NCBI GenBank assembly: GCA_002376965.1
Contig: DFOV01000199.1
Coordinates: 317-16,695, forward strand
DNA length: 16,379 nt
DNA from: Gammaproteobacteria bacterium UBA3532
GTDB lineage: Bacteria > Pseudomonadota > Gammaproteobacteria > Enterobacterales > UBA3532
Reading direction: 5' to 3'
Shown one piece after another: positions 1-8,314 of this stretch. A program made the translations under genes and the position numbers. Below the pieces are notes generated by a model, which made no database searches, was not told the origin of the DNA, and worked only from the letters and a program-made list of their open reading frames with translations. Positions within the stretch are counted from its first letter, which is position 1. Each line of letters starts with the position of its first letter.

Positions 1-230
<230 letters not shown>

Positions 231-288
231 CTATGAATTCTTTTCGATTAACAAATACGACTATAAATATGAAGCGTAAAAAGATTAA

Positions 289-579
289 TTAGCCTTCGAG
301 TACGGCCAGGATGTCGTCTTCTTTAAGAACAAGCAGTTCTTCACCATCAACCTTAACTTCTGTTCCGGAATATTTACCGAATAAAACGGTATCGCCACCT
401 TTAACACTCAGGGCACGGACATCACCGTTATCCAATACTCGGCCTTCGCCGGTAGCCACAACTTCACCACGCGCAGGCTTTTCTTTGGCATTGTCTGGGA
501 TGACGATACCGCCAGCAGACAATTGCTCTTCTTCCAAACGTCGAACAACAACGCGATCATATAAAGGACGAATATTCAT
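289..579 (-). CDS. groS: Co-chaperonin GroES (Hsp10)
   Basis: A 96-residue GroES, the usual full length. It forms the heptameric lid of the GroEL folding chamber in the cytoplasm. Visible family features are the N-terminal [12 protein letters not shown] strand, the mobile loop that contacts GroEL (around residues 17-33, containing [15 protein letters not shown]), the [17 protein letters not shown] segment and the C-terminal EEDDILAV-type end (here [11 protein letters not shown]). The start is supported by an AGGAG ribosome binding site 6 nt upstream (complement of 586-590). It is the first gene of groS-groL, and the promoter upstream has a sigma-32 appearance. Nothing about the protein is unusual. 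Confidence 0.98.
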   Translation of the reverse strand: MNIRPLYDRVVVRRLEEEQLSAGGIVIPDNAKEKPARGEVVATGEGRVLDNGDVRALSVKGGDTVLFGKYSGTEVKVDGEELLVLKEDDILAVLEG

Positions 580-648
580 TTTGCTCTCCTGGTTTTATCT
601 AACCAAAATCTATGTGTTTTAACGAGCGGGACTCTCCGCTTAGCAGCT

Positions 649-677
649 ATATGGGGCCTGCAATAATGAGATCAATA
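649..677 (-). promoter_or_regulatory. Heat-shock (sigma-32) promoter of groS-groL
   Basis: Read on the minus strand, TATTGAT (671-677) is followed by a 14-bp spacer and CCCCATAT (649-656). The known RpoH consensus is CTTGAAA, 13-15 bp, CCCCATnT, so the -10 element is a full match and the -35 a partial one. It lies about 70 bp upstream of the groS start. No CIRCE inverted repeat (the HrcA operator) is seen, so control by sigma-32 alone is inferred. A short hairpin (AGCGG/CCGCT, roughly 625-640) lies in the expected 5' leader. Confidence 0.8.
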
Positions 678-699
678 GCTTTAGTTAAAAAATTTAGTT

Positions 700-728
700 T
701 TTTTTCGTATAGCGCGATGCTCTATACT
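700..728 (+). promoter_or_regulatory. Possible sigma-70 promoter of cutA-dsbD
   Basis: TATACT at 723-728 matches 5 of 6 bases of the -10 consensus and sits about 43 bp upstream of the cutA start. The expected -35 position holds only a T-tract (TTTTTT), a poor match, so only the -10 element is convincing. The promoter would be divergent from, and separate from, the groS heat-shock promoter. Confidence 0.35.
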
Positions 729-770
729 GAGCTAACCCAATCGCGCTTTAACAGAAACAGGGAGCATATA

Positions 771-1097
771 ATGGAACAAACCGTGGTGTATTTCTGCACC
801 TGCCCGTCACCAGATAGTGCAGCCGACCTGGCAAATACCCTGGTCACCGAAAAATTGGCTGCCTGCGTCAATATCGTTCCCGCAATATCCTCTATTTATG
901 AGTGGCAAGGGGAACTATGTCGTGACCAAGAAGCTCTATTGATCATCAAAACGACACAGGGTAAATTCAACGCATTGGAAAAGCGGGTGACAGAGCAACA
1001 TCCGTATGATGTCCCAGAGCTGATTGGCTTTGATGTCAGCAATGGCCACCCTCCTTATATTAACTGGCTAATTAGTACCATTCATGAGCGCATTTAA
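771..1097 (+). CDS. cutA: Divalent-cation tolerance protein CutA
   Basis: A 108-residue CutA, normal in length. CutA forms a very stable trimer with a ferredoxin-like fold related to PII proteins and has been linked to divalent metal tolerance; its biochemical role is unclear. Family motifs are LVTEKLAACVNIVP (about residues 23-36), the SIYEWQGEL segment, the ALLIIKT strand and the HPYDVPELIGFDV motif. The frame stays open upstream to 612, but the start at 771 is preferred: it has GGAG 6 nt upstream, and the extra 53 residues would not match the family. Its end overlaps the dsbD start by 14 nt, so the two are very likely co-transcribed and translationally coupled. cutA-dsbD is also a known pair in E. 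coli. Confidence 0.95.
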   Translation: MEQTVVYFCTCPSPDSAADLANTLVTEKLAACVNIVPAISSIYEWQGELCRDQEALLIIKTTQGKFNALEKRVTEQHPYDVPELIGFDVSNGHPPYINWLISTIHERI

Positions 1098-2928
1098 CAG
1101 ACTACTTACTCTCACAGCGACCTTTTGTCACCACACGAAAGCCAAACTATTTTGCATTGTTGCTGTTATTTTATTCAGCCTGACCTGTTCAGTTAGTCAG
1201 GCTGCTCTGGGGGATAATCAGGGTGGCAGTTTTGGGCAATCAGACTTCTTGACAGTCGATGAAGCCTTCCAGCTGGATGTTGATGTGATGGATGGAACCT
1301 TATGGGTCAATGCCACTATTGCTCCCGAATATTACCTCTATCAACACCGCTTTAAATTTAGCCCAAACAACGCTTCTCTGGGCAAGCCGCTGTTCCCACC
1401 GGCCAAGCCCAAATACGACGAAGCTTTTGGCGATACCAAAGTATATTATCAGCAAGTCAGTATTCCTATTGCTATATCATCAGCTGCTGAAAGCTGGTCA
1501 GTAGAGATAACCTACCAAGGCTGTGCAGAAAAAGGACTGTGCTATCCACCAGAAACAAAAACCTTTTCTTTTCCGAAAAAGTCCGCGTTAGCCCTCCTCC
1601 CGTCGTCATCAACCCCAAATAATTCGCCATCAAGCCCCAATAATGGTAGCGGTGTTGATCTCACCAATGCATCAGCCATTGCCAGTATGCTGACTAATCA
1701 ATCGCTATGGCTTATTTTGGGAATATTCTTTGTTGCTGGTATTGGGCTTGCGCTTACTCCGTGTGTCTTTCCAATGTATCCAATTCTATCCGGAATCGTG
1801 GCAGGGCAAAAAGACAAGTCGACCCAACACGCTTTCTGGCTATCGATGAGCTACATCCAGGGCGCTGCAATAGCCTATGCCTTGCTTGGTGCCTTGTTTG
1901 CTTATTTGGGCAACGGCATTCAAGCCGACTTCCAAGCACCGTGGATCCGCTGGGCCACGTTTGGACTGTTTATCGCGCTGGCTCTATCAATGTTTGATGT
2001 GTACCACATTCAACTCCCTTCTTTTATGCGCCAAAAGATCGATCAGCTTAACCAAAAACAGCGCGGCGGTTCCTATGTTGGTGTCGCGATGATGGGAGTG
2101 CTATCTACTGTTGTCGTAAGTCCTTGCACCACAGCTCCGCTGGCCGGAGCACTTATTTACATAAGCCAGTCAGGTAACGTACTAACTGGCGCACTGGCTT
2201 TGTATGCCCTTGGCCTTGGCATCGGCTTGCCTCTGCTGACCATTGGCACCAGCGCAGGAAAAATCATGCCCCGCTCTGGCGCTTGGATGAACAGTGTCAA
2301 AACCATACTTGGCTTTGCCATGATTGCCGTTGGCTGGAGCCTGGTAGGCGATCTGGTCCCACACCAGGTTTATCTGGTTGGCTGGGCCAGCATATTATTC
2401 GCTGCAGTGTTGATGTTGTCAGGAAAGGGGATACTCAGGCCGTGGGTGAAGCTTGGCTGGCATGGCATGCGTTCAGCAGTTGCTGGCATGGCGATTTTAT
2501 TCTTGTACACAGCCTATGTAGGGGCCTCTTCACCACTCAACCTGCTCGCCGACAAAGACAATACTCCAGAATTGGCTTTTGAAAATGTTGAAACGGTCGC
2601 AGCATTGGAGGCTGCGTTAGCCAAGGCTGCAGCGCAAGGAAAACCAGCTATGCTCGATCTTTACGCTGACTGGTGTGTTGCTTGTAAAGAGTTCGATCAT
2701 ATCACCTTTGCTGATGCCGGAGTGCAAACGCATTTAGGTGACTTCACTCTACTTCGCGCAGATCTCACAGCCAACGATGCAGACGATAAAGCGCTCATGC
2801 AAGCGCTAGATATTGTTGGTTTGCCGACCATTTTATTCTACCCTCCTGATACCGACGAAGATCCAACTCAACGTGTAACAGGATTTCTTGGCCCCCAAGC
2901 TTTTATTCAGCACCTTAAAGACTTATAG
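1084..2928 (+). CDS. dsbD: Thiol:disulfide interchange protein DsbD
   Basis: A 614-residue inner-membrane electron carrier that passes reducing power from cytoplasmic thioredoxin to periplasmic DsbC, DsbG and CcmG. All three modules are visible. After a signal peptide (about residues 20-41) comes the periplasmic alpha domain with the redox pair C147/C153 in YQGCAEKGLCYPP. A Ser/Asn/Pro linker (171-190) leads to the central membrane domain with its cysteines C227 (TPCVFPMYP) and C348 (VVSPCTTAP). A C-terminal thioredoxin-like domain carries C531/C534 in DWCVACK and the cis-proline motif GLPTILFY. All six catalytic cysteines are therefore present. The start lies inside cutA (14-nt overlap). Length is slightly above the roughly 565-590 residues usual for the family, mostly from the N-terminus and linker. 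Confidence 0.97.
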   Translation: MSAFNRLLTLTATFCHHTKAKLFCIVAVILFSLTCSVSQAALGDNQGGSFGQSDFLTVDEAFQLDVDVMDGTLWVNATIAPEYYLYQHRFKFSPNNASLGKPLFPPAKPKYDEAFGDTKVYYQQVSIPIAISSAAESWSVEITYQGCAEKGLCYPPETKTFSFPKKSALALLPSSSTPNNSPSSPNNGSGVDLTNASAIASMLTNQSLWLILGIFFVAGIGLALTPCVFPMYPILSGIVAGQKDKSTQHAFWLSMSYIQGAAIAYALLGALFAYLGNGIQADFQAPWIRWATFGLFIALALSMFDVYHIQLPSFMRQKIDQLNQKQRGGSYVGVAMMGVLSTVVVSPCTTAPLAGALIYISQSGNVLTGALALYALGLGIGLPLLTIGTSAGKIMPRSGAWMNSVKTILGFAMIAVGWSLVGDLVPHQVYLVGWASILFAAVLMLSGKGILRPWVKLGWHGMRSAVAGMAILFLYTAYVGASSPLNLLADKDNTPELAFENVETVAALEAALAKAAAQGKPAMLDLYADWCVACKEFDHITFADAGVQTHLGDFTLLRADLTANDADDKALMQALDIVGLPTILFYPPDTDEDPTQRVTGFLGPQAFIQHLKDL

Positions 2929-2948
2929 CTTAAAAGGCGTATAGCTTA
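2924..2948. repeat. Short direct repeat spanning the dsbD stop codon
   Basis: The 9-mer TATAGCTTA occurs at 2924-2932, where it includes the dsbD TAG stop, and again at 2940-2948, with a 16-bp period. It looks like a small local duplication of the gene's end. No function is apparent and chance is possible. Confidence 0.35.
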
Positions 2949-3025
2949 TCCCCTTCCGCGCATGTCTTGTAACGAATCGATAACGACATTGTTAGCACAA
3001 GCCCGCTGAATATATAAACAATCTA

Positions 3026-3054
3026 TTAGCTATTTTCGGCAAAAAAGCTACAAT
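3026..3054 (+). promoter_or_regulatory. Possible sigma-70 promoter of aroQ-accB-accC
   Basis: TTAGCT (3026-3031), a 17-bp spacer and TACAAT (3049-3054). The -10 matches the consensus at 5 of 6 bases, the -35 at only 3. It lies in the 256-bp gap between dsbD and aroQ and would give a leader of about 125 nt. The rest of this gap shows no further gene or clear terminator. Confidence 0.4.
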
Positions 3055-3184
3055 TTGTTTCGAAATGGTTCGGAACTGGTAAATCAGACTTTTCCGACAT
3101 GGACATTCCCCATTTATTAGGGCAAAATAGCGTCAGTTTATAAATTTCGCGGATTTAGACGCATTTAGGAACAAAAGGCAGCAA

Positions 3185-3643
3185 ATGGCCACCATTTTAT
3201 TACTCAACGGCCCCAACCTAAACCTTCTGGGTAAACGAGAGCCAGGGCACTACGGCAGCGTCGGGCTGGACGATATCGTCAGCCGACTGACGGAAACCTG
3301 TGATAGCGCTGGACATCAATTGCTCCATCTACAATCAAATGCTGAATACCAGATTATTGAGCGAATCCACCAATGTCAGGATCAGCACGTCGATTTTATC
3401 CTAATGAACCCTGCTGCGTTCACTCATACCAGCGTCGCTATTCGTGATGCGTTATTGGCTGTAAATATTCCGTTTATTGAATTGCACATGTCCAACATAC
3501 ATCAACGCGAACCTTTCCGTCATCATTCCTATTTCAACGACATTGCCGTTGGCATTGTCTGTGGATTTAAAGAACGAAGTTATGATTTAGCGCTCCAGGC
3601 AGCTTTCGACTACCTGGAAACGCCACCAACAACACAGAACTAA
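3185..3643 (+). CDS. aroQ: Type II 3-dehydroquinate dehydratase
   Basis: A 152-residue type II dehydroquinase, the usual length, catalysing the third step of the shikimate pathway (3-dehydroquinate to 3-dehydroshikimate) in the cytoplasm. Family signatures in order are [14 protein letters not shown] (7-20) with the catalytic loop arginine R18 and the catalytic tyrosine Y23, the substrate-binding [16 protein letters not shown] segment (about 75-90), and [18 protein letters not shown] (about 99-116) with the catalytic histidine H101. The Gly usual in NPGA is Ala here, a mild variation. An AGG about 6 nt upstream supports the start. It stands 30 nt ahead of accB; aroQ-accB-accC is a common gammaproteobacterial operon, without a metabolic link between the two parts. 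Confidence 0.97.
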   Translation: MATILLLNGPNLNLLGKREPGHYGSVGLDDIVSRLTETCDSAGHQLLHLQSNAEYQIIERIHQCQDQHVDFILMNPAAFTHTSVAIRDALLAVNIPFIELHMSNIHQREPFRHHSYFNDIAVGIVCGFKERSYDLALQAAFDYLETPPTTQN

Positions 3644-3673
3644 TTGTAAAGCCGAGTTGCATAAGGACGTATT

Positions 3674-4144
3674 ATGGACATTCGAAAAATCAAAAAACTC
3701 ATTGAACTGGTAGAAGAATCCGGTATTGCTGAAATTGAAATCACCGAAGGTGAAGAGTCGGTGCGCATTAATCGCTATGGCCCGCAAGCGCCTGTTATGC
3801 AAGCGCCTTATCAGGTCGGCATGCCGCAACAAGCCCCTGCCGCTCCGGCACCGGCACCCGTTGCTGAAGCCGCAGGCGCGGATACCAGCGATGCAGCACC
3901 AGCGATTTCTGGACACAAAGTTTGTTCACCTATGGTAGGAACTTTCTATAGCGCTCCATCTCCTGGCGCTAAAGATTTTGTTCAAGTCGGCGACAAAGTC
4001 AGTGACGGTGATACCCTGTGTATTGTCGAAGCCATGAAGATGATGAACCAAATCGAGGCAGATAAATCCGGTACGATCCAAGCCATTCTGGTTAACAATG
4101 GCGAGCCTGTCGAGTTTGATCAGCCACTGTTTGTCATTGAATAA
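3674..4144 (+). CDS. accB: Biotin carboxyl carrier protein of acetyl-CoA carboxylase
   Basis: A 156-residue BCCP, the same length as in E. coli. It carries biotin between the carboxylase AccC and the carboxyltransferase AccAD in the first committed step of fatty acid synthesis. The N-terminal [17 protein letters not shown] region is typical, followed by a flexible Ala/Pro linker (about 53-78) and the C-terminal biotinyl domain. The biotin site is [12 protein letters not shown] with biotinylated K122, the same position as in E. coli. The thumb segment [14 protein letters not shown] is also present. AAGGA precedes the start. accC follows after 15 nt, in keeping with stoichiometric co-expression. 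Confidence 0.98.
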   Translation: MDIRKIKKLIELVEESGIAEIEITEGEESVRINRYGPQAPVMQAPYQVGMPQQAPAAPAPAPVAEAAGADTSDAAPAISGHKVCSPMVGTFYSAPSPGAKDFVQVGDKVSDGDTLCIVEAMKMMNQIEADKSGTIQAILVNNGEPVEFDQPLFVIE

Positions 4145-4159
4145 GCGGTGGTATAAATC

Positions 4160-5500
4160 ATGTTAGATAAAGTCGTAATAGCAAACCGGGGAGAGATTGC
4201 CCTCCGTATTCTGCGAGCCTGCCGCGAATTGGGTATCAAAACCGTTGCCATCCACTCTCAGGCAGACAACGATCTCATGCATGTTCGCTTGGCCGATGAG
4301 TCTGTTTGTATTGGCCCGGCAGCGCCGCAGCACAGCTACCTGAATATACCCGCCATTATCAGTGCAGCAGAAATCACTAACGCCTCCGCCGTTCACCCTG
4401 GCTATGGATTTTTGGCAGAAAATGCCGACTTCGCTGAGCAGGTCGAACGCAGTGGCTTCGTTTTTGTGGGCCCCAAGGCCGATAGCATTCGCTTAATGGG
4501 CGACAAAGTATCTGCTATTGATGCGATGAAAAATTCTGGTGTGCCTTGTGTTCCTGGTTCCGGTGGCCCACTGGGCGATGACGAGAATGCGAACCTGGCT
4601 ATCGCCGATCAAATCGGCTACCCCGTCATCATCAAAGCCGCTGGCGGCGGTGGTGGACGTGGTATGCGCGTTGTGCATAGTAAAGCCAACTTGCTAAAAT
4701 CCATCAGCTTAACCAAGAGTGAAGCTGGCGCGGCCTTCGGTAACTCGATGGTCTACATGGAAAAATTTCTGCAGAATCCTCGACATGTAGAGATCCAGGT
4801 ATTGGCCGATGGCCAGGGCAAAGCCATTCACCTCGGCGAGCGTGACTGTTCAATGCAACGTCGACACCAAAAGGTGGTTGAAGAAGCTCCGGCACCAGGC
4901 ATTACCTCAGAAATGCGCAAGTTCATTGGTGACCGTTGCGTCCAGGCCTGTATTGATATGGGATATCGTGGTGCTGGCACCTTTGAGTTTCTGTATGAAG
5001 ATGGCGAGTTTTATTTCATCGAAATGAATACGCGTGTTCAGGTAGAGCACCCTGTCACCGAGCAAATCACCGGCGTTGACATCATCAAAGAGCAATTAAA
5101 AATCGCTGATGGGCAACCGCTGTCATTGACTCAGGATGACATTAAAATCAAGGGCCATGCCATTGAGTGTCGAATTAATGCAGAAGATCCACGCACCTTC
5201 GTTCCTAGCCCTGGCCGTATAACGCGTATGCATGCACCAGGGGGGTTAGGTATCCGCTGGGATTCGCACATCTATAGCGGCTATCACGTGCCACCGAACT
5301 ATGATTCGATGATTGGTAAGCTCATCGCCTTTGGCGAAAGCCGCGAAGTAGCCATCGCCAAAATGCAAATTGCCTTGGATGAACTGGTCATCGACGGCAT
5401 CAAAACCAATATCGAATTGCACCGGGATATTATCTCAGACACAAACTTCCAGCATGGTGGAACGAATATCCACTACCTTGAAAAGAAGCTTGGGTTATAA
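4160..5500 (+). CDS. accC: Biotin carboxylase subunit of acetyl-CoA carboxylase
   Basis: A 446-residue ATP-grasp enzyme that carboxylates biotin on AccB using ATP and bicarbonate. Residue numbers agree with the E. coli enzyme: K116 and K159 (ATP), the glycine-rich loop [11 protein letters not shown] (160-170), H209, C230, K238 in [15 protein letters not shown], the metal-binding E276 and E288, R292 in [15 protein letters not shown], and R338. The C-terminal biotin carboxylase domain follows. All visible catalytic residues are kept. It is the last gene of the aroQ-accB-accC operon, and a strong intrinsic terminator begins 10 nt after its stop. Confidence 0.98.
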   Translation: MLDKVVIANRGEIALRILRACRELGIKTVAIHSQADNDLMHVRLADESVCIGPAAPQHSYLNIPAIISAAEITNASAVHPGYGFLAENADFAEQVERSGFVFVGPKADSIRLMGDKVSAIDAMKNSGVPCVPGSGGPLGDDENANLAIADQIGYPVIIKAAGGGGGRGMRVVHSKANLLKSISLTKSEAGAAFGNSMVYMEKFLQNPRHVEIQVLADGQGKAIHLGERDCSMQRRHQKVVEEAPAPGITSEMRKFIGDRCVQACIDMGYRGAGTFEFLYEDGEFYFIEMNTRVQVEHPVTEQITGVDIIKEQLKIADGQPLSLTQDDIKIKGHAIECRINAEDPRTFVPSPGRITRMHAPGGLGIRWDSHIYSGYHVPPNYDSMIGKLIAFGESREVAIAKMQIALDELVIDGIKTNIELHRDIISDTNFQHGGTNIHYLEKKLGL

Positions 5501-5510
5501 TCCTGTGAAC

Positions 5511-5533
5511 AAGGGCCCTACGGGCCCTTTTTT
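5511..5533 (+). terminator. Intrinsic terminator after accC
   Basis: AAGGGCCC (5511-5518) pairs with GGGCCCTT (5522-5529) around a very short loop, followed directly by a run of six T (5528-5533). This is a textbook rho-independent terminator separating the acc operon from prmA. Confidence 0.93.
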
Positions 5534-5581
5534 ATGCGACTGTGCAATCAATAAATCAGTATTATCTAAAAAGTACCATTT

Positions 5582-6454
5582 ATGCCTTGGATCCAACTAA
5601 AAATTTCAGCCGACAGCAAATCCGCTGAGCATATCGGAGATCGCTTAACCGATGCTGGCGCTTTATCCGTAACGATGAAAGACAATGCCGATACCCCAGT
5701 TCTAGAGCCATTGCCCGGTGAAACTCCGCTATGGGGAGAAACCCAGGTGGTCGGACTGTTTGATGCGGCAGTAGACACCAACAATGTCGTTTCTCAGTTG
5801 AGAAATGAGCTGCACAACCGTCACTACCAGTTTGAAGCTCTAGAAGACAAAGATTGGATTCGAGCCTGGATGGATCACTACAAACCCATGAAGTTCGGCA
5901 AACATTTGTGGATTGTACCCACCGGGTATCAGATTGAAGAAAGCGATGCCGTAGAAATCCATCTTGATCCCGGGCTGGCGTTTGGCACAGGCACTCATCC
6001 AACAACGGCCCTATGCCTGGAATGGCTGGATGGATTGCCGCTTCGATATAAATCCATTGTCGATTTCGGCTGCGGTTCGGGCATTTTGGCCATCGCAGCT
6101 ATGAAGCTTGGTGCAACAGAGGCATTATGCGTGGATATCGACCCTCAAGCACTCATCGCCACCAAAGATAATGCTGAGCGAAATCAAGTTCCATTAGAAA
6201 AAATGCATCTATGCTACCCAGATAGATTAAAAAACTTTCAAGCTGACGTAGTAGCAGCTAATATTCTATCAGGTCCTTTAGAAGCGCTTGCTCCACAGAT
6301 CGCCCAGCTATGCTTATCAGGAGGACAGCTGGTGCTATCGGGTTTATTGGAAGAGCAAGCAGATAATATGATTCAGCGATACCAGGAATGGTTCGATATG
6401 GATGCCGCTGTCAGCCTTGAAGGTTGGGTTAGACTAACGGGAAGTAAGAGATGA
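5582..6454 (+). CDS. prmA: Ribosomal protein L11 methyltransferase
   Basis: A 290-residue SAM-dependent methyltransferase (E. coli PrmA has 293) that trimethylates amino groups of ribosomal protein L11. The N-terminal substrate-recognition domain opens MPWIQLKI. The conserved GLAFGTGTHPTT segment (131-142) precedes the SAM-binding motif I, DFGCGSGILA (161-170). Motif II is VDIDPQA (184-190), and the characteristic ANILSGPLEAL (226 onward, the NIL motif) follows. The start has only a weak ribosome binding site. The gene lies after the accC terminator, so it needs its own promoter; none was firmly identified in the 50 bp available. It overlaps the next gene by 4 nt (ATGA). Confidence 0.97.
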   Translation: MPWIQLKISADSKSAEHIGDRLTDAGALSVTMKDNADTPVLEPLPGETPLWGETQVVGLFDAAVDTNNVVSQLRNELHNRHYQFEALEDKDWIRAWMDHYKPMKFGKHLWIVPTGYQIEESDAVEIHLDPGLAFGTGTHPTTALCLEWLDGLPLRYKSIVDFGCGSGILAIAAMKLGATEALCVDIDPQALIATKDNAERNQVPLEKMHLCYPDRLKNFQADVVAANILSGPLEALAPQIAQLCLSGGQLVLSGLLEEQADNMIQRYQEWFDMDAAVSLEGWVRLTGSKR

Positions 6455-8202
6455 GTGCGACGGAAAATAATGACATGTTGTACACCCAGTGCCCGCACTG
6501 CAGTACAGTATTTCGTATTCAAAGCAAGCAGCTGTTAGCTGCGAAGGGGTTGGTTCGATGTGGTGCCTGCTTTAATACATTCAATGCAACAGAAAACTAC
6601 GTAGAAGCGATTGAAGAAGAACAAGAGCAGAACGTCAATAGCCAACAATCAACACAACCCGCTCAACCCCCAGCCGCGCCACCGACATCTAGTCGACCAG
6701 AGCCTGTTTCCTTGAAAGGCGAAATGCCTGAAGCTGAAAACGATGATGATGACAGCGTGTTTTCGGCGCTGGACAAGTTAGAATCTGAACTCAATGGCGA
6801 CTTAAGCGATTTGGATAGTGATGATGACATGGAAAGCGTCGACTCCAATATACAAGAAATGGAGCGAGAGCTTGATGAATTACTTAACAATACCATTGAA
6901 GAGTCCAATCAGACAGAACAAGAAGCCGAAGCAGAGCGCTCTGTTGAAGAAGTTGAACGTATGTATGCAAACGAGTTCAATTTCGATATTGAAGGCGATA
7001 CTCTAGATGGCAACACAATCGATGCCCAAGCGATGGCTCCAGATGATGTCGTGGACGCAAAGCCTGTCGTGGATGCAAAACCAATAGAAGAATCTCCGGC
7101 CAACACGTCTGATGAGACCGTTATTCATTTACCTCAGGACGAGCCAATATCTCAAGAAGAGCCAATATCTCAAGAAGAACCAAGTGCTCACGCAAAAGAA
7201 ACAACGGAAAGCAGCTCAAGTACGACGCTCGAATCGGCGTTTTTAGATGAAACGGCCACAACAGTTCCACCTTTCCCGGAGCCAGACGAGTCCTTTGATA
7301 CACCAGCATCAGAAGAAAATCCGGCCCTGGCACCTGATGAAGCTGATGCACTAGCAGCTCTGCGCGCTGAATTTTCTCCTCAATCAGAGACAGAAACTTC
7401 AGCCACTTCAACTGACGAAAGTACTGACGAACAGATTGAAGAGAATCCGATCGAGCAAGCGCAAGGCAATGACCAGGAACATACCAGCGCCCTCAATGAG
7501 CTTGAGAGCTACTTCACCGAGCTTGAAGACAAAATATCGACAGAAATCAACACTCTAAAAGATAAGAAGCAAGAAGAGAAACAAAAGTCCTCCGCTAAGA
7601 TAGCCCCAGACATCTCTAGCGAACCAGACCAGGAATCCGAGTATCCATCTATTGCACTGCGCGCCGAAGAGCAGCTGGAAAATGTGCAAATGGAACCGCC
7701 TGTTAATACTAAGAAACGTCTTGCCTGGGTCGCCGGTATCACGCTCATGTTTATCGCAGCCATTGGCCAGACACTCTGGTTCACCCGCGATACTCTGGCT
7801 CAAAATCCCAACCTGCGCATTTATGCCGAAGTTATCTGCTCGATCACCGGGTGTAAGCTGGAACCGCTACGCGATCTGGATAAGGTAATATTGAAAGAAC
7901 GCCGAGTTGCTGTTTCTAAAGACAATCCAGAAGTGATAGACATCAATCTTGTCATTATCAATCGGGCGACCTTCAATCAGCCCTATCCTATTATCGAACT
8001 GGTGTTTCTGGATAATCAGCAACAAGAAATGGCTGGACATCGATTTAAACCTGAGGAATATCTGGCGCGTGGGCGCACCCATGAAAAAATGCCGTCAGGT
8101 AAAAACTTGCACATAAAATTCGCTATCCACAGTCCGGAAGGCGATATCCAAAACTTCCGCTTTGATTTTTGCGAACCCAGCGGGAAGTGCCTGGAGCAAT
8201 AG
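6451..8202 (+). CDS. Zinc-ribbon and DUF3426 single-pass membrane protein
   Basis: A 583-residue protein of the family with an MJ0042-type zinc ribbon and a C-terminal DUF3426 domain, regularly found between prmA and dusB; its function is unknown. The zinc ribbon uses C14, C17, C37 and C40 (TQCPHCS and VRCGACF). Residues about 50-410 are a low-complexity, strongly acidic stretch rich in Glu, Asp, Ser and Gln, with small repeats (two copies of EPISQE, two of VDAKP) and little sign of folded structure. One transmembrane helix (about 424-446, AWVAGITLMFIAAIGQTLWF) follows basic residues KKR. The DUF3426 domain (about 447-583) would lie on the far side of the membrane. By the positive-inside rule the zinc ribbon and acidic arm are cytoplasmic. 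It overlaps prmA by 4 nt and is presumably co-expressed with it. Confidence 0.88.
   Translation: MSATENNDMLYTQCPHCSTVFRIQSKQLLAAKGLVRCGACFNTFNATENYVEAIEEEQEQNVNSQQSTQPAQPPAAPPTSSRPEPVSLKGEMPEAENDDDDSVFSALDKLESELNGDLSDLDSDDDMESVDSNIQEMERELDELLNNTIEESNQTEQEAEAERSVEEVERMYANEFNFDIEGDTLDGNTIDAQAMAPDDVVDAKPVVDAKPIEESPANTSDETVIHLPQDEPISQEEPISQEEPSAHAKETTESSSSTTLESAFLDETATTVPPFPEPDESFDTPASEENPALAPDEADALAALRAEFSPQSETETSATSTDESTDEQIEENPIEQAQGNDQEHTSALNELESYFTELEDKISTEINTLKDKKQEEKQKSSAKIAPDISSEPDQESEYPSIALRAEEQLENVQMEPPVNTKKRLAWVAGITLMFIAAIGQTLWFTRDTLAQNPNLRIYAEVICSITGCKLEPLRDLDKVILKERRVAVSKDNPEVIDINLVIINRATFNQPYPIIELVFLDNQQQEMAGHRFKPEEYLARGRTHEKMPSGKNLHIKFAIHSPEGDIQNFRFDFCEPSGKCLEQ
7141..7176 (+). repeat. 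Two perfect 18-bp tandem copies in the acidic arm
   Basis: GAGCCAATATCTCAAGAA is present twice, back to back (7141-7158 and 7159-7176), encoding EPISQE twice and keeping the frame. The two copies are identical at the DNA level, which suggests a recent in-frame duplication in a region under little structural constraint. A looser duplication (VDAKP-VVDAKP) lies just upstream. Confidence 0.8.
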
Positions 8203-8258
8203 GTCAAGACGTAACCCAATGTCAAGTTAAAAATTGTACGTTTTTTGTGCACAGTCTC

Positions 8259-8300
8259 TTTAATCACGTTAGGGAAAGCGGTATTATGTGCCGCCTAACG
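8259..8300 (+). promoter_or_regulatory. Candidate dusB-fis promoter with inverted repeat and GC-rich discriminator
   Basis: TATTAT at 8282-8287 is a good -10 element; the -35 position (8259-8264, TTTAAT) is weak, but A/T-rich sequence lies upstream. Directly after the -10 comes a GC-rich discriminator (GTGCCGCC), a feature of promoters under stringent (ppGpp/DksA) control, as known for E. coli fis. The -10 is framed by an inverted repeat: CGTTAGG (8267-8273) with CCTAACG (8294-8300), and inside it GCGG (8278-8281) with CCGC (8291-8294). This could be an operator. Confidence 0.55.
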
Positions 8301-8314
8301 CAGAGTAACGAGAT

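Noticed and set aside
625..640. Small hairpin AGCGG/CCGCT in the groS leader, considered as a CIRCE operator or RNA thermometer.
   Set aside because: The CIRCE consensus is absent and a 5-bp stem is too short to claim a thermometer; it is mentioned only within the promoter entry.
612..770. The cutA frame stays open upstream to an ATG at 612, adding 53 residues.
   Set aside because: The extension does not look like CutA, runs through the groS promoter region, and the ATG at 771 has a good Shine-Dalgarno sequence and the family's usual N-terminus.
3087..3115. CCCCATTT at 3108-3115 ahead of aroQ resembles a sigma-32 -10 element.
   Set aside because: The sequence 13-15 bp upstream (GACTTTT region) does not resemble CTTGAAA, and aroQ-acc genes are not expected in the heat-shock regulon.
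5580..6005. A 141-codon minus-strand open frame opposite prmA.
   Set aside because: It lies wholly within conserved prmA coding sequence and its composition is that of an antisense shadow.
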